A DNA stretch of 5,240 nucleotides from Clostridiales bacterium (GTDB taxonomy: Bacteria; Bacillota; Clostridia; Christensenellales; CAG-314). Both the position numbers and the translations under genes were made by a program. Each line of letters starts with the position of its first letter. Position 1 is the stretch's first letter. Positions 1 through 4,927 of this stretch are shown here, one piece after another. The stretch is taken from assembly GCA_004558105.1 (NCBI GenBank), contig SFEB01000066.1, forward strand, positions 1 through 5,240, in the 5' to 3' direction. The notes under the pieces were generated by a model. It saw only the letters and a list, made by a program, of their open reading frames with translations. It made no database searches and had not been told where the DNA came from.

Positions 1-178
1 CTATACTTTCCATAAGAGGCTCTATTCCCACCACGATAAGAGCGGCTATGAATATTCCGAGCTTCCACCACTTACCTATCGGCAAAAACTCGCCGAGTAA
101 GACGAGAATCAACGCCAAAGCGATTTTTATAATCGGCAGATATTTTTGTAACTGCTTCTTGAATTTTTTCTTGTTCAT
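1..178 (-). CDS. Heavy-metal P1B-type ATPase, N-terminal fragment (runs off the left edge)
   Basis: Only the first 59 codons are in the window, starting at the ATG at 178-176. The fragment begins with a lysine-rich cytoplasmic stretch (MNKKKFKKQLQKY), then a hydrophobic helix at about residues 14-30, a short turn with GEFLPIGKWWK, and a second helix at about 39-53 ending in GIEPLMESI. This matches the start of the membrane domain of Zn/Cd/Pb-type P1B ATPases, where the second helix typically ends in a G-[YI]-[DE] motif. The catalytic DKTG, CPC and ATP-binding parts would lie beyond the window and cannot be checked. It starts 9 bases after the HMA gene with only a weak ribosome binding site (CGGAT), so translational coupling to that gene is likely. 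The metal-binding domain usually fused to the N-terminus is supplied here by the separate upstream gene. Function is inferred from the N-terminus and the neighbour. Confidence 0.82.
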   Translation of the reverse strand, partial: MNKKKFKKQLQKYLPIIKIALALILVLLGEFLPIGKWWKLGIFIAALIVVGIEPLMESI

Positions 179-187
179 TTTTATCCG

Positions 188-403
188 TTATTTAATTATC
201 GCGTCGGGTTCGTTCTTTAACAAAACTCTCTTGACTTCTTCTAATATGGCTTCGCTGTTTTCATCGTCGACTTCTACGGTGAGCGTTTCCATAAAGAAGT
301 TCAGAACCGCGCTCTTTACGCCCTTGACTTTGCTTACGGCGCGTTCGGCTTTCCTTGCGCAGTTCGCGCAGTCGATACCGGTGACTTTGTATTTCTTTTC
401 CAT
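188..403 (-). CDS. Small HMA-domain heavy-metal-binding protein (metallochaperone-like)
   Basis: This 71-residue protein is a single heavy-metal-associated domain of the ferredoxin-like fold. It opens with MEKKYKVTGIDCANCARKAE: the metal-binding motif is GIDCANC, with the two cysteines at residues 12 and 15. The rest follows the family pattern: helix, GVKSAVLNFFMETLTVEVD strands, then a second helix ending LLKNEPDAIIK. The form G-[IL]-D-C-A-N-C is the one usual in Zn/Cd/Pb ATPases, whereas copper chaperones usually have GMTCxxC. The protein is the N-terminal metal-binding domain that many P1B ATPases carry fused, here as its own gene directly before the ATPase. It probably binds a soft divalent metal in the cytosol and delivers it to, or regulates, the pump. 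The ATG at 403 is preceded by GAAGG at a short spacing and by a clear promoter. Metal specificity is inference. Confidence 0.93.
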   Translation of the reverse strand: MEKKYKVTGIDCANCARKAERAVSKVKGVKSAVLNFFMETLTVEVDDENSEAILEEVKRVLLKNEPDAIIK

Positions 404-414
404 AATGACCTTCG

Positions 415-442
415 AAACAATTAAATGTTTGTTTAACTGTTT
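415..442 (-). promoter_or_regulatory. Candidate operator: 11-6-11 inverted repeat at the transcription start of the metal-efflux operon
   Basis: On the minus strand AAACAGTTAAA, a 6-base spacer CAAACA, then TTTAATTGTTT form an inverted repeat matching at 10 of 11 positions. It lies immediately downstream of the -10 box and covers the expected transcription start, the usual place for a repressor. ArsR/SmtB-family metal sensors (CadC, CzrA, SmtB) use AT-rich imperfect palindromes in this position. The core TTAAA-N6-TTTAA also has the 5-6-5 geometry of Crp-type sites, and a Crp/Fnr gene lies at the other end of the window. The symmetry is seen directly; which protein binds is unknown. Confidence 0.6.
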
Positions 443-444
443 TA

Positions 445-473
445 ATAATAATACGCAGTATTCCCTTTGTCAA
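445..473 (-). promoter_or_regulatory. Sigma-A-type promoter of the HMA / P1B-ATPase operon
   Basis: On the minus strand there is a perfect -35 box TTGACA at 473-468, a 17-base spacer, and a -10 box TATTAT at 450-445 (5 of 6 to consensus). The start of transcription should fall near 438, inside the inverted repeat at 415-442, giving a leader of roughly 35 bases before the HMA start codon. A promoter this close to consensus overlapped by a palindrome suggests strong expression held off by a repressor. Confidence 0.78.
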
Positions 474-565
474 GAGATTATTCCGGAATTTATAAAAAAT
501 TTACGGGGAAACCGCAACCGCCTCTCCGCTATATAAAACGCGATAAAGTTTGCGGACAAAATTAC

Positions 566-589
566 AGGCAGCCTTTTTCGGGTCTGCCT
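566..589 (-). terminator. Possible intrinsic terminator after the SipW operon
   Basis: On the minus strand AGGCAG pairs perfectly with CTGCCT, with an inner CC/GG pair past a bulge and a loop around CGAAAAA. It lies about 70 bases after the stop codon of the last SipW-operon gene and upstream of the metal-efflux promoter, which is where a terminator is expected. The tail on the minus strand (TGTAATTTTG) is a poor U-tract, so termination may be weak. On the plus strand the same hairpin is followed by interrupted T-runs, but no plus-strand gene points at it. Confidence 0.4.
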
Positions 590-660
590 TTGGATTTTCG
601 TTTCGGTTTTTTACGTAATTCTACACACTCGCGTCCGGAAAATATAACGCGACTTAAAAA

Positions 661-1365
661 CTATTTGCCGTCGGCGACGAAAATTTCATTGCCGCCGTGG
701 ACGCCGAATGTTTTTGCGCCGTCGGACTGTCCTTCGTATAATTTCACGGGCGAAGCGCCTTTTTCTACGACAGGATTCCCCTCCGCGTCTTTTATCAGAT
801 AATAGCCTGCCGAGGCGGTCGTTCCGTCCGGATTCGTCACAGCCGCATACTTGTATCCGACGCGGAATACGGGTATAGTCTTATCGACGTTTGTTTTGTT
901 CAGGGTTTTTGCGCTTGCCATATACAGATACACGACGCTATCGTCTCCCGTCCCGACGGTCACCGCGTAACGCATAACGACGGCAATGCTGTCCGCCGCG
1001 TGGAAAAATCTCCCGTACGAACTATCCATACTTCCGACATAGTTGTAACTTCGTCTCGAAAAGCTCGTCTTTGCGTATGCGTGCATAACGCCGTCGTTGA
1101 TTTCCGGCGCGTCGGGATCTGTGAACTGCGCGTAATATGCGACGCTGTTCAATCCTAAAATTTCCGTTCCGTCCGCAAAGTTCATCATATCCGTCATCGC
1201 TTGAGTAAAGGTCGGATATTCTAAATCGATATACTTGTTAAGGTATTCGGATTTTGGCTCTACGTCGGACCGAGCGTAGGCAAAAGCCGCAAAAACTCCT
1301 CCCGCGCACAAAGCTATCGCAATAAGAACCACTGCGCAAAAGAACGTAAAAGACTTGGTCGTCAT
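661..1365 (-). CDS. Secreted protein with SipW-type signal peptide (second cargo)
   Basis: This 234-residue protein has an N-terminal hydrophobic segment (about residues 7-28) followed by GGVFAAFAYARSDV. This is the same block seen in the first cargo gene (GGVYATFSYAQNDV) and resembles the signal peptide class processed by SipW. Cleavage probably occurs near the AFAYA stretch (residues 27-31). The mature part, about 200 residues, is rich in tyrosine, threonine, serine and valine, has no cysteine, and reads as mostly beta-strand (for example residues 126-152 and 164-191). I do not recognise a named domain. Its ATG overlaps the signal peptidase stop codon as ATGA, and its ribosome binding site (AGGAG/AAAGGGG) is made from the last codons of that gene, so the two are translationally coupled. 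By position it corresponds to tasA in tapA-sipW-tasA, but I see no TasA resemblance beyond the signal peptide. A matrix or fibre role is inference. Confidence 0.8.
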   Translation of the reverse strand: MTTKSFTFFCAVVLIAIALCAGGVFAAFAYARSDVEPKSEYLNKYIDLEYPTFTQAMTDMMNFADGTEILGLNSVAYYAQFTDPDAPEINDGVMHAYAKTSFSRRSYNYVGSMDSSYGRFFHAADSIAVVMRYAVTVGTGDDSVVYLYMASAKTLNKTNVDKTIPVFRVGYKYAAVTNPDGTTASAGYYLIKDAEGNPVVEKGASPVKLYEGQSDGAKTFGVHGGNEIFVADGK

Positions 1366-2210
1366 TGCCCCTTTCTCCTGCGTTTTTGTTCTCTTTGCAA
1401 ACTTGCGTACTTTTCGCCGTCGTTTCGCTCCGGTTCGTATTGTCGTTCGTATTTTATTTCCGCCATACGCAACGCCGTTTCTTTTTTCATCTTTCTTTCA
1501 ATCAAAGGATATGCCACCACGACGCATACCAGCAAAGCGATGCACAAATACCCTGCCGGCGAATTCATAAAGACGACGAAACTTCCTATATACGGTACTC
1601 TCTTGCCTTGATAAATTCCTCTCATCTGAGAATATAGAACGGGGAATTTGTCCGAATATGCGTTGGCGTCGCCTCGCAAAACGAATCTTCTTTCCGAGTG
1701 CGTCGCGTCGGGTTCTTTAATGTCCACTATGCGGTGAACGACCATTTGCCCGTTCGCCTCGTACACGACTATATCGTAAAGTTTTAGCTCGCTCTCTTTC
1801 GGCAGGGGCGCTACCTTAATCAGGTCGAACATTTGGATTTGATTATCCAGCTTATTGTCGAACAGATATTTGTTGTTCTCGTTTTTTTCTGCCATCGACT
1901 GACTTTTTACTACTTTGACGACGCTATGTCCGACAGGTTTATTCTCATTGATTTTTACGCTCAACGACAGCGAAAAAACGACTATTGCGCACGCCAAAAA
2001 CAATCCCGATACGATTTTTTCTACCAGACGTAAAGCGAAATTACGCTTTGCGTCCTTCGATTGCCGTTTTATTTCCTCATCCGCAAGACCGCCTCGTATG
2101 AGCTTTAATTGCATCTTTACGTAAAGAGTTATCATCGTAGCAAAAAACGCCGTCAACGCCACAAATACAATCAAACATAGAACGAAAATATAAATTTCGT
2201 AGCCCGTCAT
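1362..2210 (-). CDS. sipW: SipW-like (ER/archaeal-type) signal peptidase I
   Basis: This 282-residue membrane protease of family S26B removes signal peptides on the outer face of the membrane. The catalytic motifs are visible: SQSM with the nucleophile Ser105, VVHRIVDI with His159 in place of the lysine of standard bacterial signal peptidase I, RGDAN with Asp181, and a second aspartate at 187 in YSDKFPV. A Ser-His-Asp arrangement is what separates SipW/SEC11 enzymes from the Ser-Lys type. Membrane segments lie at about residues 5-32, 66-86 and 218-236. The lysine/arginine-rich stretches 33-64 and 237-282 should be cytoplasmic, leaving 87-217 outside. The extra first helix, the roughly 25-residue stretch between SQSM and FDLIKV, and the long charged tail (ending KRRRKGQ) are additions relative to B. 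subtilis SipW. It starts 11 bases after the first cargo gene with AAAGGA as ribosome binding site. Its likely substrates are the flanking genes. Confidence 0.92.
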   Translation of the reverse strand: MTGYEIYIFVLCLIVFVALTAFFATMITLYVKMQLKLIRGGLADEEIKRQSKDAKRNFALRLVEKIVSGLFLACAIVVFSLSLSVKINENKPVGHSVVKVVKSQSMAEKNENNKYLFDNKLDNQIQMFDLIKVAPLPKESELKLYDIVVYEANGQMVVHRIVDIKEPDATHSERRFVLRGDANAYSDKFPVLYSQMRGIYQGKRVPYIGSFVVFMNSPAGYLCIALLVCVVVAYPLIERKMKKETALRMAEIKYERQYEPERNDGEKYASLQREQKRRRKGQ

Positions 2211-2221
2211 AGTCTATTCCT

Positions 2222-2803
2222 TTACTTTACTTCGCTTACGGTAATTTTGATTTTCGCATTGGTGAAAGCCGTCAAAAAACTGTTGTAATCAGCATTCGTC
2301 GGCAACGAGATTTCATTGACCGCGAGGTACGGAGCGAGATCGACGGTGTATTCGAACTTGCCGCTTACGTCGTTTTTCGTTCCTTTCCCGAGGATAATAC
2401 CCGTCGTCTGATATTCCGTCGTGGTTTTGAAAATGTCCGTGCCGTTATACCGGTTGTTTTCAAAAGCGATTTCCATTTTGAGATTTACGCCTCCGTCAAC
2501 GACCTCTTGGTCCGCTCCTTTCGCAGGGGTAAACGTCAAATTTACCGTGCCTTGCGACTTGTATCCGGTCACAAGAGTTCCGCTTCCGCCGTCAAGTATG
2601 CCTTTATCGTCCACGCGAACGGTGAATCCGTCGACGTCAACGGCAACAGTGCCTTTTGCCACGGTCGTAGTGCTTTCGGCAATGGATTTATTGAGCGCCG
2701 TGTTTACAGTCCCGACGTCGTTTTGAGCATAACTGAACGTTGCGTATACTCCGCCTACGATAAGTACGAAAGCCAACGCGATAATCATTCCTATTCTTTT
2801 CAT
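2222..2803 (-). CDS. Secreted beta-rich protein with SipW-type signal peptide (first cargo, TasA/TapA-position)
   Basis: This 193-residue protein starts MKRIGMIIALAFVLIVGGVY followed by ATFSYAQNDV, which is a SipW-dependent type signal peptide: short basic start, hydrophobic core, then GG-x-[YF]-A-x-F. Cleavage should fall near residues 21-28. The mature domain, about 165 residues, alternates polar and beta-branched residues (for instance GTVAVDVDGFTVRVDD at 51-66, TVNLTFTPAKG at 86-96, NLKMEIAFENN at 107-117, AKIKITVSEVK at the end). It has no cysteine and suggests a beta-sandwich like camelysin/TasA, but lacks the usual F-x-x-G-x-L-D block, so homology beyond the signal peptide is uncertain. 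The ATG at 2803 has a strong AAGGAG ribosome binding site five bases upstream and follows a near-consensus promoter, making it the first gene of a three-gene operon with the signal peptidase and the second cargo. A structural matrix or surface-fibre role is inferred from TasA/CalY systems. Confidence 0.85.
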   Translation of the reverse strand: MKRIGMIIALAFVLIVGGVYATFSYAQNDVGTVNTALNKSIAESTTTVAKGTVAVDVDGFTVRVDDKGILDGGSGTLVTGYKSQGTVNLTFTPAKGADQEVVDGGVNLKMEIAFENNRYNGTDIFKTTTEYQTTGIILGKGTKNDVSGKFEYTVDLAPYLAVNEISLPTNADYNSFLTAFTNAKIKITVSEVK

Positions 2804-2866
2804 TTTTTCTCCTTAAAACTTGATTTTATCGTCAAATTTTTTTGTTTTATATTAAAAATCGGCAAC

Positions 2867-2895
2867 ATTATATCCGCAAGCGATCTTTCTGTAAA
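2867..2895 (-). promoter_or_regulatory. Sigma-A-type promoter of the SipW operon
   Basis: On the minus strand TTTACA (2895-2890, 5 of 6 to the -35 consensus) is followed after 17 bases by a perfect TATAAT (2872-2867). Transcription should start near 2860, giving a leader of about 57 bases before the first cargo gene. It is the only good promoter in the spacer, so the three genes down to 661 are probably one transcript. Confidence 0.8.
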
Positions 2896-2908
2896 GAGAC
2901 TTAGTCTC
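2896..2908. promoter_or_regulatory. Perfect palindrome abutting the -35 box: candidate regulator site
   Basis: The plus strand reads GAGACTTAGTCTC, a perfect 6-1-6 inverted repeat whose edge touches the -35 hexamer of the SipW-operon promoter. A dimeric regulator bound here could recruit polymerase or block it. The symmetry and position are seen directly; the regulator is unknown and none is encoded next to it. Confidence 0.5.
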
Positions 2909-2932
2909 ATTTCTCGACTTTTTTAAGGCTCT

Positions 2933-2982
2933 TTTCGCATACTAAGCGAAACCGCACGCCGTAACGACATACGTTTCGCTTA
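2933..2982. repeat. Three alternating TTTCGC / GCGAAA elements, including a 10-base perfect inverted repeat
   Basis: TAAGCGAAAC at 2943-2952 is the exact reverse complement of GTTTCGCTTA at 2973-2982, separated by 20 bases. TTTCGC at 2933-2938 can also pair with GCGAAA at 2946-2951. The middle arm can therefore pair with either neighbour, so the two hairpins exclude each other. No T-run follows on the minus strand, so it is not a standard terminator. It lies just upstream of the SipW-operon promoter and could be operator DNA, or the 3' end structure of read-through transcripts from the thioredoxin operon. Confidence 0.5.
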
Positions 2983-3142
2983 AAAATTCGTTATTCCCGT
3001 CTCATTTTTTTGTTCCGGCCGCGTACGACAATCGCTGCGTACTCCGACGTCAAAAACCGTTTCCGCAGCGACTTTTTGCAGACCGGCGACTTTTCAAACT
3101 CAAAATCGGCAGCTTTACGCAAACTGACGTTCCGCCGCTTCG

Positions 3143-3457
3143 TCAAAGGTTTTTCTCGATGATTTTACCTATTTCCGACGCGCTCCTTACGCCTACAAAG
3201 GAGGCTACCGTTTTGCCGTTTTTGTAAAAAACGACGGTGGGTACGCTTATGACGCCGAGTTTTACGGCAAGGCTCTCTTCTTCATCGACGTTTATTTTGA
3301 CCGCTTTGACTTTGCCGTCGTACTTTTTCTCCAAGTCTTCCAAAATCGGCGCGAGCGCTTTGCACGGTCCGCACCAGGTTGCGTACAAATCCACAAGCAC
3401 GAGTTTGTCCGAAGAAATTACTTCTTTCTGAAAACTGTTTTTTCCTACCTCTAACAC
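3143..3457 (-). CDS. trxA: Thioredoxin (cytosolic, WCGPC)
   Basis: This 104-residue protein is a complete classical thioredoxin of the usual length with no signal peptide. It shows VDLYATWCGPCK with the redox cysteines at 29 and 32, the buried aspartate at 23, the cis-proline at 73 in SVPT, and the C-terminal strand-strand-helix FYKNGKTVASFVGV. It reduces protein disulfides in the cytosol and is reduced by thioredoxin reductase, which is not in this window. As last gene after ccdA and the TlpA-like gene, it is the natural electron donor to CcdA. The start codon is GTG at 3457-3455. It lies 6 bases after the upstream stop, and its ribosome binding site sits in the final codons of that gene. 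The E. coli-type W28 preceding the active site is conserved. Confidence 0.96.
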   Translation of the reverse strand: MLEVGKNSFQKEVISSDKLVLVDLYATWCGPCKALAPILEDLEKKYDGKVKAVKINVDEEESLAVKLGVISVPTVVFYKNGKTVASFVGVRSASEIGKIIEKNL

Positions 3458-3463
3458 GGTAAC

Positions 3464-4018
3464 TTACTCTCCTTTGTTTAATAACTGCGTGATATAACTT
3501 CTGAGCGTCGCCTCGCTCATCGCTCCTATGCGTTGCGCTCCGATATCGCCCTTTGCGGTTATAAACACCGTCACGGGAATGGACGAAACCGAATACGCTT
3601 TACTGCCGCTGTTCGTATCGTCGAAATAAAGCGGGAAAGTATAACCGTTGCTCTGCACGAAATTTTTAACGCTCCGCTTGTCTTCTCCCGATAGATTCAC
3701 CATCAAAAAGTGAACCTTTCCTTCATACTCCTTTGCAAGTTTGTCAAAATGCGCAAGCTCGGATCTGCACGGCGGGCACCACGTCGCCCAAAAGTTGATT
3801 ACGATGGGTTTGCCGATAAAATCGGACAGCTTGACCTCTTTACCGTCCTTGTCGGTGACCGTGAAGTCTTTATAGTCGCCCTTGTTTTGTATGGCGGGGC
3901 TTTGACCACCGGGGATATCCGTCTTGCCCGACAGCTTTTTGTATCCGAAATACGCACCCGTCACGACGCCTGCAAACAGCGCTACGATAACTATTATCAA
4001 AACTACTTTCTTCGTCAT
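3464..4018 (-). CDS. TlpA/ResA-like membrane-anchored thiol-disulfide oxidoreductase
   Basis: This 184-residue protein has one N-terminal membrane segment (about residues 4-24) followed by a linker and an extracytoplasmic thioredoxin-fold domain starting near residue 49. Key features are INFWATWCPPCRSE with cysteines 81 and 84, the cis-proline at 148 in SIPVT, and the TlpA-type region DFTVTDKDGKEVKLSDFIGK before the active site. WCPPC is typical of TlpA and CcmG, and ResA has a closely similar motif. Such proteins keep exported cysteine pairs reduced, using electrons passed through CcdA, and they serve cytochrome c maturation, spore formation or repair of oxidised exported proteins. No cytochrome c or haem gene is visible here, so the substrate is unknown. 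The anchor lacks a lipobox cysteine, so it is a helix-anchored protein, not a lipoprotein. The ATG at 4018 follows AGGAGG that overlaps the ccdA stop codon. Confidence 0.92.
   Translation of the reverse strand: MTKKVVLIIVIVALFAGVVTGAYFGYKKLSGKTDIPGGQSPAIQNKGDYKDFTVTDKDGKEVKLSDFIGKPIVINFWATWCPPCRSELAHFDKLAKEYEGKVHFLMVNLSGEDKRSVKNFVQSNGYTFPLYFDDTNSGSKAYSVSSIPVTVFITAKGDIGAQRIGAMSEATLRSYITQLLNKGE
3469..3475 (-). promoter_or_regulatory. Ribosome binding site that decides the GTG start of thioredoxin
   Basis: AAAGGAG on the minus strand lies inside the last codons of the TlpA-like gene (N-K-G-E-stop), 11 bases before the GTG at 3457. No ATG or TTG in the same frame lies nearer, and the protein from GTG aligns with the full thioredoxin length, which supports this start despite the slightly long spacing. 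Confidence 0.75.
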
Positions 4019-4029
4019 ATTTATGCCTC

Positions 4030-4902
4030 CTATTTTATAATCGCGCCGAGTTTATCCATGACGCCCGTCGCCATCAATATTCCTATTACGACGAGTAAAC
4101 TCCCGCTTATGATTTTTATCACCTTGAAATGCCGCTTTATAAAGCCGAACAACTTTTTCGTTTTGTCCGTCAGTATCGCCGTGACGATAAACGGAATCCC
4201 TATGCCGAGCGAATAGCACAACAACAGCGCTATTCCTTTCGCCACCGTCCCCGACGTCGATGCAAGAGCAAGCGCAGAACCCAAAAAAGCGCCCGTACAC
4301 GGTCCTACTCCCACCGCAAACACTATGCCGAACAAGAACGCCGACCATACGCTTTTTATCTTATGCGACTTTGCGATTCCCTTAAAAAACGGCAATCTGA
4401 ACAGTCCTATATACGACAAGCCGAATATGACGACTATGCCGCCGGCAACAATGTTTATGATTTTCTTGTATTTAGCTACGTATCCGCTCACAAGCCCCAC
4501 GAGACCGCCGAATACTACGAACATCAGCGTAAACCCGAGCACGAAAAACAACGACATGATAAGCACGCGATATTTTTTTACGTTCGGTTTTTTCGCCGCG
4601 GCGGTTTTTTCGGCGTTCGTATCCGCTACCGTTTCGACGGACGTTTCTTTCCCGCCGTCCGAAACCTCCTCGCCCGACGTTTGCCCGTTATTTCCCGCCG
4701 TCTCCTCGTTCTCGTCGGAAATCGCGGAATCGGCGTTTTTTACTTCCGCCGCCTCCGTATTCGTATTGACAATCGTCGTTTGAGGCTCCTCCTCGGATTC
4801 GTCGTCGCCGGCAAAATAGGAAAGATACAACGGTATCATCGGAAGCATACAAGGCGATATAAACGACGCAAGTCCTTCAAGAAACGTCAGCAAATAACCC
4901 AT
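4030..4902 (-). CDS. ccdA: CcdA-type thiol-electron transporter with an acidic insertion
   Basis: CcdA carries electrons from cytosolic thioredoxin across the membrane to outer-face thioredoxin-like proteins. The 290-residue product has six predicted membrane helices (about residues 4-31, 112-135, 147-168, 186-214, 222-245 and 260-281). It has the two hallmark cysteines in helices 1 and 4: SPCMLPMIPLYLSYFAG (Cys18) and GVGPCTGAFLGS (Cys202). I chose the ATG at 4902 because AAAGGAG lies 9 bases upstream and the protein then begins MGYLLTFLEGLASFISPC, as usual for the family. A start at 4971 would add 23 unlikely residues. Between helices 1 and 2 (residues 33-110) lies a hydrophilic stretch rich in Glu, Asp, Thr, Ser, Asn and Ala, much longer than in compact CcdA proteins of about 220-240 residues. 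It is first in an operon with the TlpA-like protein and thioredoxin, the two partners it would link. Confidence 0.92.
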   Translation of the reverse strand: MGYLLTFLEGLASFISPCMLPMIPLYLSYFAGDDESEEEPQTTIVNTNTEAAEVKNADSAISDENEETAGNNGQTSGEEVSDGGKETSVETVADTNAEKTAAAKKPNVKKYRVLIMSLFFVLGFTLMFVVFGGLVGLVSGYVAKYKKIINIVAGGIVVIFGLSYIGLFRLPFFKGIAKSHKIKSVWSAFLFGIVFAVGVGPCTGAFLGSALALASTSGTVAKGIALLLCYSLGIGIPFIVTAILTDKTKKLFGFIKRHFKVIKIISGSLLVVIGILMATGVMDKLGAIIK

Positions 4903-4911
4903 ATCGTAACA

Positions 4912-4918
4912 CTCCTTT
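4912..4918 (-). promoter_or_regulatory. Ribosome binding site that decides the ccdA start
   Basis: AAAGGAG on the minus strand is 9 bases before the ATG at 4902-4900. The longer open frame to 4971 has no comparable site and would run across the probable -10 box, so the shorter start is preferred. Confidence 0.85.
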
Positions 4919-4927
4919 TTTTGCACC

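Larger units (their letters stand above)
2804..3142. other. 339-base intergenic control region between the thioredoxin and SipW operons
   Basis: No convincing gene is seen on either strand. From the SipW-operon side it holds a strong ribosome binding site (2809-2814), an AT-rich leader of about 55 bases, a near-consensus promoter (2867-2895), a perfect palindrome abutting the -35 box (2896-2908) and inverted TTTCGC/GCGAAA repeats (2933-2982). The half next to thioredoxin (3000-3142) has GCGACTTTT twice (3068-3076 and 3086-3094) and GCGTAC twice, but I find no clear intrinsic terminator for the thioredoxin operon. A 51-codon frame starting TTG at 3146 is noted separately as weak. Confidence 0.6.

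Noticed and set aside
261..473. Alternative minus-strand frame overlapping the HMA gene
   Set aside because: It is the out-of-frame shadow of the HMA gene and begins inside the promoter.
48..802. Two overlapping plus-strand frames (48-536 and 467-802)
   Set aside because: They lie opposite the ATPase, the HMA gene and the end of the second cargo gene, and they cross the metal-efflux promoter. They show only composition expected of antisense frames.
2421..2926. Plus-strand frames opposite the first cargo gene (2421-2726 and 2507-2926)
   Set aside because: They are antisense to a gene with signal peptide, promoter and ribosome binding site, and have no own start signals.
2933..2982. CRISPR array or transposon end
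   Set aside because: Only three short elements in alternating orientation, no repeat-spacer periodicity, no target duplication and no transposase or cas gene.
3061..3142. Possible terminator of the thioredoxin operon
   Set aside because: Only three-base GC stems precede the T-run near 3056-3060 on the minus strand, and the GCGACTTTT copies are direct, not inverted. I cannot support a hairpin.
3710..4216. 168-codon plus-strand frame opposite the TlpA-like gene and the end of ccdA
   Set aside because: It runs across two real genes on the other strand and shows no recognisable domain.
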